Shown here piece by piece: positions 18,401-23,657 of a DNA stretch of 23,657 nucleotides (its first letter is position 1; every line of letters begins with the position of its first letter). The translations under genes were made by a program, and so were the position numbers. The notes under the pieces were generated by a model. The model had not been told where the DNA came from. It worked only from the letters and a program-made list of their open reading frames with translations, and did no database searches. The stretch is from Deltaproteobacteria bacterium (GTDB lineage: Bacteria > Myxococcota_A > JAADFL01). The stretch spans positions 8,224 through 31,880 of the forward strand of contig JAADFL010000094.1 in NCBI GenBank assembly GCA_013152945.1. The letters run 5' to 3'.

Positions 18401-19028
18401 AGCCGGTCTCCAGTTCCATGACCTTCCTGGCCAGGTATGAAGACATGCAAAGCAACCCGGATCCTGATTGCTTCAATCCAAGGTCGAATACACCTGCGAA
18501 CATGGGATAGGCCAGCAATGAATCCACCGGCCCGGCCAGCGGATGCATGTCGAAATGCGCCCAGGCAAGATCGACACCATGGTTCCCGACCGTGTCCACG
18601 ATTCTTGAAATCCATGCCGGATCGATTTCGCCGGGGCCGCCATGCTCAACCATGGAACGAACCGGGTCGTTCGGCATTAACAACAGGATTGCATTCATCC
18701 TGGCGGCCGCATCCATTAGAGCCGCCACGGCCCAGCCCCTGGATCGAAATCCCTGCGGCATGGCCATGATCGTGATGGAATCTTCCCGAGGCATGGCCAG
18801 GGATGAGGCACGGCGCCCGGTGCACTCGACCCCAACCACCCTGCCGTCAATGCGATATTTCTCAATGGCCTTGGTTGCGGCATCAATGGACCGCACTGTA
18901 TCGAGGGAATTGGTGCATGTCACGCCGATGAGAACACTGCAAGGCCCAAGCGCCTCCAATTTTTCCAACATGTCCTCGATAGCCTCGATCGACATTGTAC
19001 CGGCATCCATGCTGTTTTTAAATTTCAA
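15435..19028 (-). CDS. Giant fusion: GT-A glycosyltransferase domain + helical middle + GH130 mannoside-phosphorylase domain
   Basis: About 1197 aa, cytoplasmic, with no signal peptide. Residues about 30-280 look like a GT-A nucleotide-sugar transferase related to glucosylglycerate/mannosylglycerate synthases: a Rossmann-like start, a PND at ~119-121 in the place of the usual DxD, and a YPMFAGVFDLGLKQSGSG segment. Residues about 300-860 are mostly helical and unfamiliar. Residues about 870-1195 are a GH130 five-bladed propeller (YRAFGDDKVSRIGLAWTRDG, GCEDPRVTVMDGKLHMVYTAWDG with D969, and GMMWDGVKIG). GH130 enzymes phosphorolyse beta-mannosides to mannose-1-phosphate. GGAGG followed after 5 bases by TTG sets the start at 19028; an upstream TTG at 19040 overlaps the ribosome site. 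It is the middle gene of a three-gene operon (gaps 46 and 45 bp). Making and phosphorolysing the same glycoside is one possible role, but the substrate is not readable here. Confidence 0.8.
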   Translation of the reverse strand: MKFKNSMDAGTMSIEAIEDMLEKLEALGPCSVLIGVTCTNSLDTVRSIDAATKAIEKYRIDGRVVGVECTGRRASSLAMPREDSITIMAMPQGFRSRGWAVAALMDAAARMNAILLLMPNDPVRSMVEHGGPGEIDPAWISRIVDTVGNHGVDLAWAHFDMHPLAGPVDSLLAYPMFAGVFDLGLKQSGSGLLCMSSYLARKVMELETGWCDEVGEAGFEPWLGVTAMTLGIEPCEVSLGPAVRARGLGKLKLVFRQVAHVLFTLADRQSSWWTKRPGLFRTPAVMGVGLDTSSPACNLDTIELEKRFRLEFNHFDDTMFRALLPGDLRSHMEMMADDPGGAPGLTSDEWLQVLEEFLLAYSFDDRFHPDDVVDGLFPLFLARLRAFASEIKDLEKKLCVQGDAPSSGLRDVAMREAEHILDLQAEKFVSRRTGLKNRWLEKQQEEEPYLPLLGAWQFVPNVSVIVPQELVGPQGKKANANEVYKDLLDQYRQEFRLFSKQWLHLDNLRDSAEILRRVHDFMKHLEQALDSVLLPGDLTLKKDVERLTRESVDEFSRSDTFQLTPKAAASILRNLPPPNLLTAVKCADVSSLLEQTDPNTALGMAAWTDRQAYLNKVMDLIEKESAPYWFHVAPLGYGIIDPELMPWALDIHGTAALARLAGRVVSSVCSSDFGGEFPKSWFLLRTIKKIVGIELFSEAWRKFAMDGDSFGAKLAASIRGHWGRRVLSAHNVFESRHQRMLAARLKDFVQNRRNRRNRPKDDAETEALSILDAAMDVYHLSITLRDQTFVPLSIWTWSSYSHRGGTGAPTPLSSLVERDWATRDFLTSYIQASGIGDEAVVDNAVFRLMGQGREHEDLGNHLLGTSADPDNLLVIQSTTRGKPASKLERLGSGPILRPIAGHSWESTYVLNAAAVRLNREIYILYRAFGDDKVSRIGLAWTRDGVNIDGRIDEPVFSPGTPEESAGCEDPRVTVMDGKLHMVYTAWDGRLAQIAVASIDINDFLDGKFDKWKRWGLAFPGLSNKDGVLYPARFSGSYVVYHRLDPNLWISYLQDLECPWPRTGQKIVAGPRPGMMWDGVKIGAGAPPVKTELGWLNLYHGVDYERYYRLGVMLMDANDPSRVIYRSPNPVLEPEMEYEIGNADGDDYWVPRVVFTCGMVPMEEKDVLGPEDSVLVYYGAADTLIGVARGKVKDLVRI

Positions 19029-19074
19029 TATCGCCTCCAATAACTTGTCATTGATTAACCCGGGGACATGAATT

Positions 19075-20715
19075 TTACTTTACGGCTCTTGTTTGCATTC
19101 CTCTATTCATCCAGCCCTTGGCAAAAACAAGGGCTATCGGTGAAATCAATGCTATCAGGGCATAGATGAGCCACAATGTACCGCTCCTGGTCGCTTCGCC
19201 CGTCTCTGGTTTCGGCAGGTAGGTGGCAACAAAATAGCCTGAGTACATGCCGGTTATCATCTTGGTCAAAAACCATGGAAACTGGCCTATCCCCATGTAA
19301 ACTCCGGTCTTGCCCTTGGGCGCTATCTCTGCAATCCATTGAAGAAACCGGGGCTGCCACATTGCCTCGCCGATAGACATGAATAGTACATATGTCAAGA
19401 ACAAGTACACATTCGGCCCAACGGCAAGAAGCAACGTCGGCAGGGCCATCACGAAGGTCCCGTAGATCATCATCTTGTAAACATTGGCCTTGGCTGTCAG
19501 GCCTGCAACCAGGGGAGCCAAAACAAATATCAGGATCGGGTTGAGGTTGGAGAAAAATTCGAAATAGTCGCCCACGACCTGGCCGTGAAAGGCCCGGTCG
19601 AGATAATACGGCAATGTGAGCCAGTTGTGGGCGAACAACGTCTGAACAGGTATTAGTACGAATATGAAAAACGTGAACCTCGAATCCCTGAAAGGATGCT
19701 CGGGCCGCCTGTATATATAATCAGCGGCCGCACCCAAAGATAAAACCGTCGCCAATACATAGGCAAGATATTTCATCCACGGATTACCGGACAGCCTGCC
19801 GTTTGAAATCGCGATACCTGCGGCCAAGGCGCCTACAGCCAGGAGCACGAGTAAATATAGAAGTCTGTTATCTACATGTATCTTGTTGGCCGGCTCAGTT
19901 TTCCCATCATCCTGTATCTCATCTTCTTGTTTTTCTCCTTCTTCTCCGCCGGACTCCTGCTTCTCCTCTTCGACCCTTGCAACCGCCGCCTTATCTGTCT
20001 TCCTTGTGAGGATTGTTACCGTAATCAGGAGAGCCACTGCAACGAAACCCGTATATACCCAAAACACGGCGGCAAGCCCGTTAGGGGGAAAAATACTAAC
20101 CGCCCTGTGCCTTACAAAAGGAGATATGAAGCCTGAAAAGAAGGCGCCGAGGTTCATCAGGCCGTATATGACTGCATATCCCATGGCCGCCGTCTTTGGA
20201 CCGGTATATCTTTTTACCCCTGCGTACGCAGCGGGTTGAAACAGTCCGTAAGCAAGGACCATTATCAATAGGCCGGATGCCATGATAAAAAACATGGGAG
20301 ACAAGATGCCTTGCCCAAAATCCATTGTGCCTGAAAATGCAATCAGGCCCCTGCCCAGAAGAAACATTACAAAGGATAGGACCAGGGCCTTTCTCACTCC
20401 TATCTTGTCACTGACACCACCCAGGAAGAGCATTGCCAGCGTTATGCCGCCGGTTACTCCGGAATACACCCAACCTGCCTGCTCGTCGGTAAGTCCTACG
20501 TTTTCCGAACAGAACTTGCCAAGTATGGTTAGTATCCCGAAGTAGACCAATCCCTCGATCACATATGGTACGTTGATTCCCCAAAGAGCCTTGGGCGCCT
20601 TGAAAAAAGCGACCAATGTCTGTCCCAGTTCCCTGAAGGCATCTCTTATTATTTTTTCCAGGCTCTGGTCTGTTTGTTCCTCTTGTTCCATCCCATCCTT
20701 GCCATTGTCATCCAT
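19075..20715 (-). CDS. Major facilitator superfamily transporter
   Basis: A 546-aa polytopic membrane protein with about 12-14 hydrophobic segments. An acidic N-terminal tail (about 1-40) precedes the first helices. MFS motif A appears as GGVSDKIGVRK at about 99-109, in the loop between helices 2 and 3. A highly charged Lys/Glu/Asp-rich cytoplasmic loop (about 238-278) separates the two halves. The overall pattern, including YTGPKTAAMGYAVIYGLMNLGAFFSGF, recalls oligopeptide or sugar symporters of the POT/MFS type. The start at 20715 is preferred because GAGAGGAAAG lies about 5-8 bases before it; the frame is open to 20757. It is the first gene of the operon with the GT-GH130 fusion and the alpha-glucan phosphorylase, so an oligosaccharide substrate is likely. 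The transcript leader upstream contains a structured RNA with a terminator. Confidence 0.85.
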   Translation of the reverse strand: MDDNGKDGMEQEEQTDQSLEKIIRDAFRELGQTLVAFFKAPKALWGINVPYVIEGLVYFGILTILGKFCSENVGLTDEQAGWVYSGVTGGITLAMLFLGGVSDKIGVRKALVLSFVMFLLGRGLIAFSGTMDFGQGILSPMFFIMASGLLIMVLAYGLFQPAAYAGVKRYTGPKTAAMGYAVIYGLMNLGAFFSGFISPFVRHRAVSIFPPNGLAAVFWVYTGFVAVALLITVTILTRKTDKAAVARVEEEKQESGGEEGEKQEDEIQDDGKTEPANKIHVDNRLLYLLVLLAVGALAAGIAISNGRLSGNPWMKYLAYVLATVLSLGAAADYIYRRPEHPFRDSRFTFFIFVLIPVQTLFAHNWLTLPYYLDRAFHGQVVGDYFEFFSNLNPILIFVLAPLVAGLTAKANVYKMMIYGTFVMALPTLLLAVGPNVYLFLTYVLFMSIGEAMWQPRFLQWIAEIAPKGKTGVYMGIGQFPWFLTKMITGMYSGYFVATYLPKPETGEATRSGTLWLIYALIALISPIALVFAKGWMNRGMQTRAVK

Positions 20716-20810
20716 GTCAACTTTCCTCTCACTTCTTGCTTCTGCGATACAGAACATACTCGGAAATATGAACTTTACATGTTTAGGCGGGTTTTCTCAA
20801 TGATTCAAAT

Positions 20811-20884
20811 AAAAAAAAGACCGGCAGGATCATTACCTTCGAAGGGGGGGGGAGCCTCCGAGAGGTCAAGAGTCATCCTGCCGG
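20811..20884 (-). terminator. Strong Rho-independent terminator upstream of the MFS operon
   Basis: A perfect 10-bp stem, CCGGCAGGAT (20875-20884 as read on the minus strand) with ATCCTGCCGG (20821-20830), is followed two bases later by eight consecutive T residues on the minus strand (20811-20818). The 44-nt loop includes CCUC/GAGG and CCUUCGAAGG sub-hairpins and a C9 run. It lies about 96 bp before the MFS start codon, so it either ends a small RNA or conditionally blocks the operon. Confidence 0.8.
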
Positions 20885-21029
20885 CCTAGGTATAGGGCAA
20901 AAGCCCCTAAACTGTGTGTCGAGGACATGGATGGGATGATCTCTGCTAGGAGGGGGGGAAAGCACCAAGGGAGCTGTGGTCTTCCCATCCACATCCTCAA
21001 CGTCCTAGGTGTTCAAAGAACAAATACAG
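20811..21029 (-). ncRNA. Structured, terminated RNA: sigma-54-dependent small RNA or leader/attenuator
   Basis: Read leftward from the predicted sigma-54 start near 21029, the RNA folds into clear parts. A small GUUC/GAAC hairpin comes first. A long helix pairs 20983-21001 with 20918-20936: 19 continuous pairs, including a tandem G-U/U-G and a further U-G, closed again by CCUAGG/CCUAGG at 21004-21009 and 20885-20890. A small hairpin around GGGC-UUUU-GCCC sits inside. A terminator ends it (next entry). The wobble pairs would be A-C mismatches on the plus strand, supporting minus-strand transcription. Two C-rich single-stranded tracts (CCCCCCCUCC and CUCCCCCCCCC) lie in the apical loops. It ends about 96 nt before the MFS start, so it could act as an attenuator leader or a separate small RNA. 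No known family is recognised. Confidence 0.6.
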
Positions 21030-21040
21030 CTTTCCCTTTA

Positions 21041-21055
21041 GCAATCGCCATGCCA
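21041..21055 (-). promoter_or_regulatory. Sigma-54 (-24/-12) promoter for the structured RNA and MFS operon
   Basis: Minus-strand TGGCATGGCGATTGCT has the invariant GG (21053-21054) and GC (21041-21042) exactly 10 bp apart, and differs from TGGCACG-N4-TTGC at one base. The predicted start is about 21029. A TTGACA at 21062-21067 has no acceptable -10, making sigma-54 the better fit. The divergently encoded sigma-54 activator begins 200 bp away. Confidence 0.65.
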
Positions 21056-21150
21056 ACAATTTGTCAAACCAATTTTGTTTACATTAGGTTCTCATTTCAA
21101 TTAATACACTTTCAAAGCCGTTCAAAAATGATTAGCCGCATAGGGCATTG

Positions 21151-21222
21151 TTACCACAGAAAACCATTGACATCATTATTTTCCACTTGCAGTATTCGAA
21201 CTGGTTGTGGTAAAAAAACCAC
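21151..21222 (+). promoter_or_regulatory. Control region of the sigma-54 activator gene
   Basis: TTGACA at 21167-21172 has CAGTAT 17 bp later (21190-21195), a modest -10. TTACCACA (21151-21158) is repeated inverted as TGTGGTAA (21206-21213). The latter starts a palindrome, GTGGT-AAAAAA-ACCAC (21207-21222), just before the gene. The shared half-site GTGGT/ACCAC could be an operator for the regulator itself, also serving as enhancer for the leftward promoter. Speculative. Confidence 0.35.
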
Positions 21223-21248
21223 TGCGCTTGAGTGGGGAAAGGAACAGA

Positions 21249-22730
21249 ATGAAAGTACTGGTAGTAGACGATGATTCCAACACAAGGTACCTGATACAGG
21301 TTTTCTGTAAGGACATGAGCATTGATATTGTATTTGCATCGGACGGAATAGAGGCTTTGGACTTGATACAAGGCGGTAATATCAACTTGGTTGTAACTGA
21401 CCAGCGAATGCCCAGGATGGATGGTGAGCAACTTCTTGTCAGGATCAAGGAATTAAACCCCGAGATACCGGTTCTGATAATGACTTCTTATGGAACAATC
21501 GAAAATGCGGTAAAGGTCTTTCAGCTCGGTGCATATGACTACATCACAAAGCCTTTGGAAAAAGAAGTCTTTTGTTCAAGGCTCAATAATGCAATAGATA
21601 AGCTCAAGCTCACCGAGGAAATCACCAGCCTTCGCCATAACCTCAAGGAACGTTCGGGACTGAATCATATTCTTGGACGAAGCAAGGTTATGCTCGATAT
21701 TATTGATAAAATTCCGGTTATTGCAAAGACGGAGGCATCAGTCGTCATCTATGGGGAAAGCGGCACAGGCAAGGAACTGGTAGCAAGGGCGATCCATGAC
21801 TTGAGTCCAAGGGCTACCGCGCCTTTCGTTACCGTTAATTGCGGAGCCTTGCCTGACACATTACTGGAAAGTGAACTGTTTGGTTACAAGAAAGGGGCAT
21901 TTACAGACGCACGGCAAGACACTCCGGGCCTGGTCACTTCTGCAAATGGGGGAACACTCTTTCTGGATGAGATCGGAGAGGCCAGCCTCAACGTCCAGGT
22001 CAAGCTCCTGAGATTCCTGCAAGTTAAAGAATACAAGCCCCTGGGTAGTACAAAGACATTGAAAGCAGATGTGCGAATAGTTACCGCCACCAACAGGGAC
22101 CTGAAAAAATCCATTGAAGAAGGCGGATTCAGGGAAGACCTGTACTACAGGTTGAACATCATCCCAATTCATTTGCCCCCCCTCCGGGAAAGAAAGGTGG
22201 ACATCCCTTTGCTGGCAAACCATTTTTTAAAGAGATTCGCTAAAATCGCAAACAGAAACATGGCGGATTTTTCACCACTGGCCATGCAAAAATTGGTGAC
22301 CTACAGTTGGCCCGGAAACATCCGGGAACTGGAAAACAAGGTTCAGCAGATGGTAATCCTTTCTGAAACCGACCGGATCTTGCCCGAGCACGTGAACCCG
22401 GGAGAAGAGGAAATTTACCTAATACCTGCTGCACAAGGTGAAACCGCCAGCCACGATAACACTCAAAAAACAGAAAATGAGCCACAGGAACTCGATTTAT
22501 TGACAAGGGCCTTTGTCCTGGGAGGTGAAGATAACCTTGAGCGAGCAGGCAATTTCAAGCAGGAAAAACGAAAAGTAATAGAATCATTTGAAAAGATATA
22601 TCTCAAAACCCTATTACGCCGGAATAATGGCAACATTTCCAGGGCAGCCAGAGAAGCTGAAATGCCAAGGAAAAACTTTTGGCAAAAAATGAAGCAATAT
22701 AATATTCACAATGTTAATTTCAAAGCCTAG
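21249..22730 (+). CDS. NtrC-family sigma-54-dependent response regulator
   Basis: A 493-aa enhancer-binding protein. The receiver domain (about 1-120) has D7-D9, phospho-acceptor D51 in VVTDQRMP and a TKP lysine near the end. The AAA+ domain (about 140-380) has Walker A GESGTGKE (169-176), Walker B GGTLFLDE and arginine-finger sequences FREDLYYRLN. The sigma-54-contacting loop reads GAFTDA (216-221) rather than GAFTGA. A Fis-type helix-turn-helix closes the protein (about 450-490, NGNISRAAREAEMPRKNFWQKM). The start at ATG 21249 follows GAAAGGAA; the upstream GTG at 21207 lies in a palindrome and is rejected. No sensor kinase is in the window, so the input is unknown. Outward-facing sigma-54 promoters flank the gene on both sides. 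Its DNA is visibly more A/T-rich than the cytochrome operon. Confidence 0.95.
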   Translation: MKVLVVDDDSNTRYLIQVFCKDMSIDIVFASDGIEALDLIQGGNINLVVTDQRMPRMDGEQLLVRIKELNPEIPVLIMTSYGTIENAVKVFQLGAYDYITKPLEKEVFCSRLNNAIDKLKLTEEITSLRHNLKERSGLNHILGRSKVMLDIIDKIPVIAKTEASVVIYGESGTGKELVARAIHDLSPRATAPFVTVNCGALPDTLLESELFGYKKGAFTDARQDTPGLVTSANGGTLFLDEIGEASLNVQVKLLRFLQVKEYKPLGSTKTLKADVRIVTATNRDLKKSIEEGGFREDLYYRLNIIPIHLPPLRERKVDIPLLANHFLKRFAKIANRNMADFSPLAMQKLVTYSWPGNIRELENKVQQMVILSETDRILPEHVNPGEEEIYLIPAAQGETASHDNTQKTENEPQELDLLTRAFVLGGEDNLERAGNFKQEKRKVIESFEKIYLKTLLRRNNGNISRAAREAEMPRKNFWQKMKQYNIHNVNFKA

Positions 22731-22863
22731 GGTTTTTTTACCTCATGCTTGTTTACCATCTAATGTTATAAGATTTTATTTGTTACAAAGATGATAGTCA
22801 TTTGCGCACCGCGTTAAATATTTAAGAATCGCATAGAAAACCATTCCTTTTATCACCTGTTTT

Positions 22864-22878
22864 TGGCATGCACCTTGC
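22864..22878 (+). promoter_or_regulatory. Second sigma-54 (-24/-12) promoter, pointing rightward
   Basis: TGGCATGCACCTTGCT keeps GG (22865-22866) and GC (22877-22878) 10 bp apart and has the same TGGCATG-N4-TTGCT pattern as the leftward site. The predicted start is about 22890. No convincing protein gene follows. AGAAAACCATT at 22835-22845, 19 bp upstream of the site, is also present at 21158-21168 in the other control region. Confidence 0.6.
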
Positions 22879-22889
22879 TTATAATAGCA

Positions 22890-23138
22890 ATCGACAAGGC
22901 TGACGCTTCTGCGCTACAGCCAACGCTCTTTTTCAGAGTCGTTAGAAATGCTGCGAGAACATCTTTTGCCATGTTGTCGTTGTTTTGTTCCACGTTGAAG
23001 CAGATGAGACAAGACATTATATTCCAGTTGGAGCTGTTGCGGCCGCTACCTGTTACTGAAGAAGCTACTCATTTTTACTGTTTTCTTTCCCTTCCCCCGG
23101 TTCTCACTCACCAGCTAGACAGAAACGTCAGCCTTGTC
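22890..23138 (+). ncRNA. Candidate second sigma-54-driven structured RNA (or a MITE-like inverted-repeat element)
   Basis: Three bases after the predicted sigma-54 start, GACAAGGCTGACGCTTCTG (22893-22911) is matched by its inverse at 23120-23138, with one mismatch in 19. Between them lie further local hairpins: GGCTG/CAGCC with CGC/GCG (22898-22921), which would compete with the long-range stem, and AACGCTC/GAGTCGTT (22922-22943). A pyrimidine stretch with a C5 run lies near 23085-23098. No U-tract follows 23138, and the single mismatch would be a G-U pair on the minus strand, so direction is uncertain. The same inverted repeat could be the ends of a small non-autonomous transposon; no target-site duplication is visible. 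Confidence 0.35.
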
Positions 23139-23182
23139 ACTCTTCTATTATCTCGACAAAATCATTCCTGGACGATATGCGG

Positions 23183-23438
23183 CCCTCCCCACCCATGCGT
23201 CCCTCCCATGCGTCCCTCCCCACCCCGTCCCTCCCCACCCAGGTTGATTTTCAAGGTGCCTAAAATATGCTGTTATTTCTTGAATATAGGGGCGGTTCGC
23301 AAACCACCCATGCGTGATCCAATCCCAATAATTTGTATTTTTGCCTCCCGGACCAGGCCGGCTTTCCACCGCCCTCACCCCCTTTTGTCCCCCTCTCCCG
23401 CAGGGCGGGCGAGGGGGATCGTTTGGTACCAATAATTC
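23183..23438 (+). repeat. Dispersed repeat, right copy (complete)
   Basis: CCCTCCCCACCC occurs at 23183-23194, 23214-23225 and 23229-23240, with CCCTCCC and ATGCGT units between. The following 110 bp align with the middle copy, and 23351-23438 align with the left copy. The strong hairpin recurs at 23389-23417. The open frame across 22863-23435 is not protein-like and is explained by this repeat. Confidence 0.85.
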
Positions 23439-23636
23439 CTGGGGCGTTGCCCCAGGCTGACATATTACGCCCCTTCAGGGCTTAATTTTTGCCAGGCATT
23501 CGAAGCATCCGGCCATACATCCCGCATCATAGGGACATTTTTTTTCAATTTAATCATTTCCAATTTAATCAAATAAAATCAATTCCCCAAAAGCCCCAAA
23601 GGGGCGAAATAAAATAGCCTGGGGCAACGCCCCAGG
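23438..23636. repeat. Palindrome-flanked segment inserted in the right repeat copy
   Basis: CCTGGGGCGTTGCCCCAGG (23438-23456) and CCTGGGGCAACGCCCCAGG (23618-23636) are both palindromes and are inverse copies of each other. Between them are GCCC/GGGC (23469-23481) and GCCCC-AAA-GGGGC (23593-23605) hairpins in A/T-rich DNA. The left repeat copy lacks this ~180-bp segment and keeps one degenerate palindrome, so the segment looks inserted or lost as a unit. No open frame of note. Confidence 0.7.
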
Positions 23637-23657
23637 AATTGTTGCGAACAGCCTGAA

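Noticed and set aside
21039-21067. Sigma-70 promoter using TTGACA at 21062-21067 (minus strand)
   Set aside because: The hexamer at the right spacing is TTGCTA, a poor -10, whereas the -24/-12 match is nearly perfect.
22850-23030. Minus-strand 53-aa frame within the inverted-repeat region
   Set aside because: No ribosome site or recognisable similarity; most of it lies inside the inverted repeat element.
22863-23435. 190-aa plus-strand open frame
   Set aside because: It spans the inverted repeat and the C-rich repeat tract, with Pro/Ser-rich low-complexity translation and no ribosome site.

Overview
The window looks like a chromosomal piece from a Gram-negative, anaerobe-like bacterium of the Myxococcota / 'deltaproteobacterial' kind. 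The reasons are a receiver-DUF4388-J-domain-TPR protein, a secreted protein with an Asp/Glu-rich linker behind its signal peptide, multihaem cytochromes, a selenocysteine-containing SelD and a sigma-54 regulator. No rRNA or tRNA is present, so this placement is inference. Both ends lie in copies of the same dispersed repeat, as expected for a contig that breaks at repeats.

Layout. 1-130: repeat copy. 291-3969: a REC-DUF4388-DnaJ-TPR protein, ssb, and selD, which must be read through an in-frame UGA with a SECIS-like hairpin just behind it. 4060-6573: an Asp-box beta-propeller secreted protein. 6600-7045: a second repeat copy abutting a frameshifted 3' remnant of a MetE/UROD-like gene. 7089-10007: a two-gene electron-transfer operon, an octahaem hydroxylamine-oxidoreductase-like cytochrome plus a membrane NapC/NirT-type cytochrome with six haem motifs. 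10303-12810: an exported six-hairpin glycosidase-like protein. 12837-20715 (minus strand): an operon of an MFS transporter, a giant glycosyltransferase-GH130 phosphorylase fusion and an alpha-glucan phosphorylase. 21249-22730: an NtrC-type sigma-54 response regulator. 22731-23657: non-coding, with an inverted repeat and a third, compound repeat copy.

The most interesting part is 20.8-23.2 kb. The sigma-54 activator gene is flanked on both sides by near-consensus -24/-12 promoters (TGGCATG-N4-TTGCT) pointing outward. The leftward one precedes a roughly 219-nt highly structured RNA that ends in a strong intrinsic terminator, before the carbohydrate operon. The rightward one starts within a few bases of a 19-nt inverted repeat enclosing about 210 nt of non-coding DNA. 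This resembles LuxO-Qrr, CbrB-CrcZ and GlrR-GlmY, where an NtrC-type regulator drives sigma-54-dependent small RNAs. A plausible reading is a regulator that controls storage or scavenged-glycan phosphorolysis through small RNAs or a terminated leader. All of the RNA and promoter calls are sequence-based predictions.
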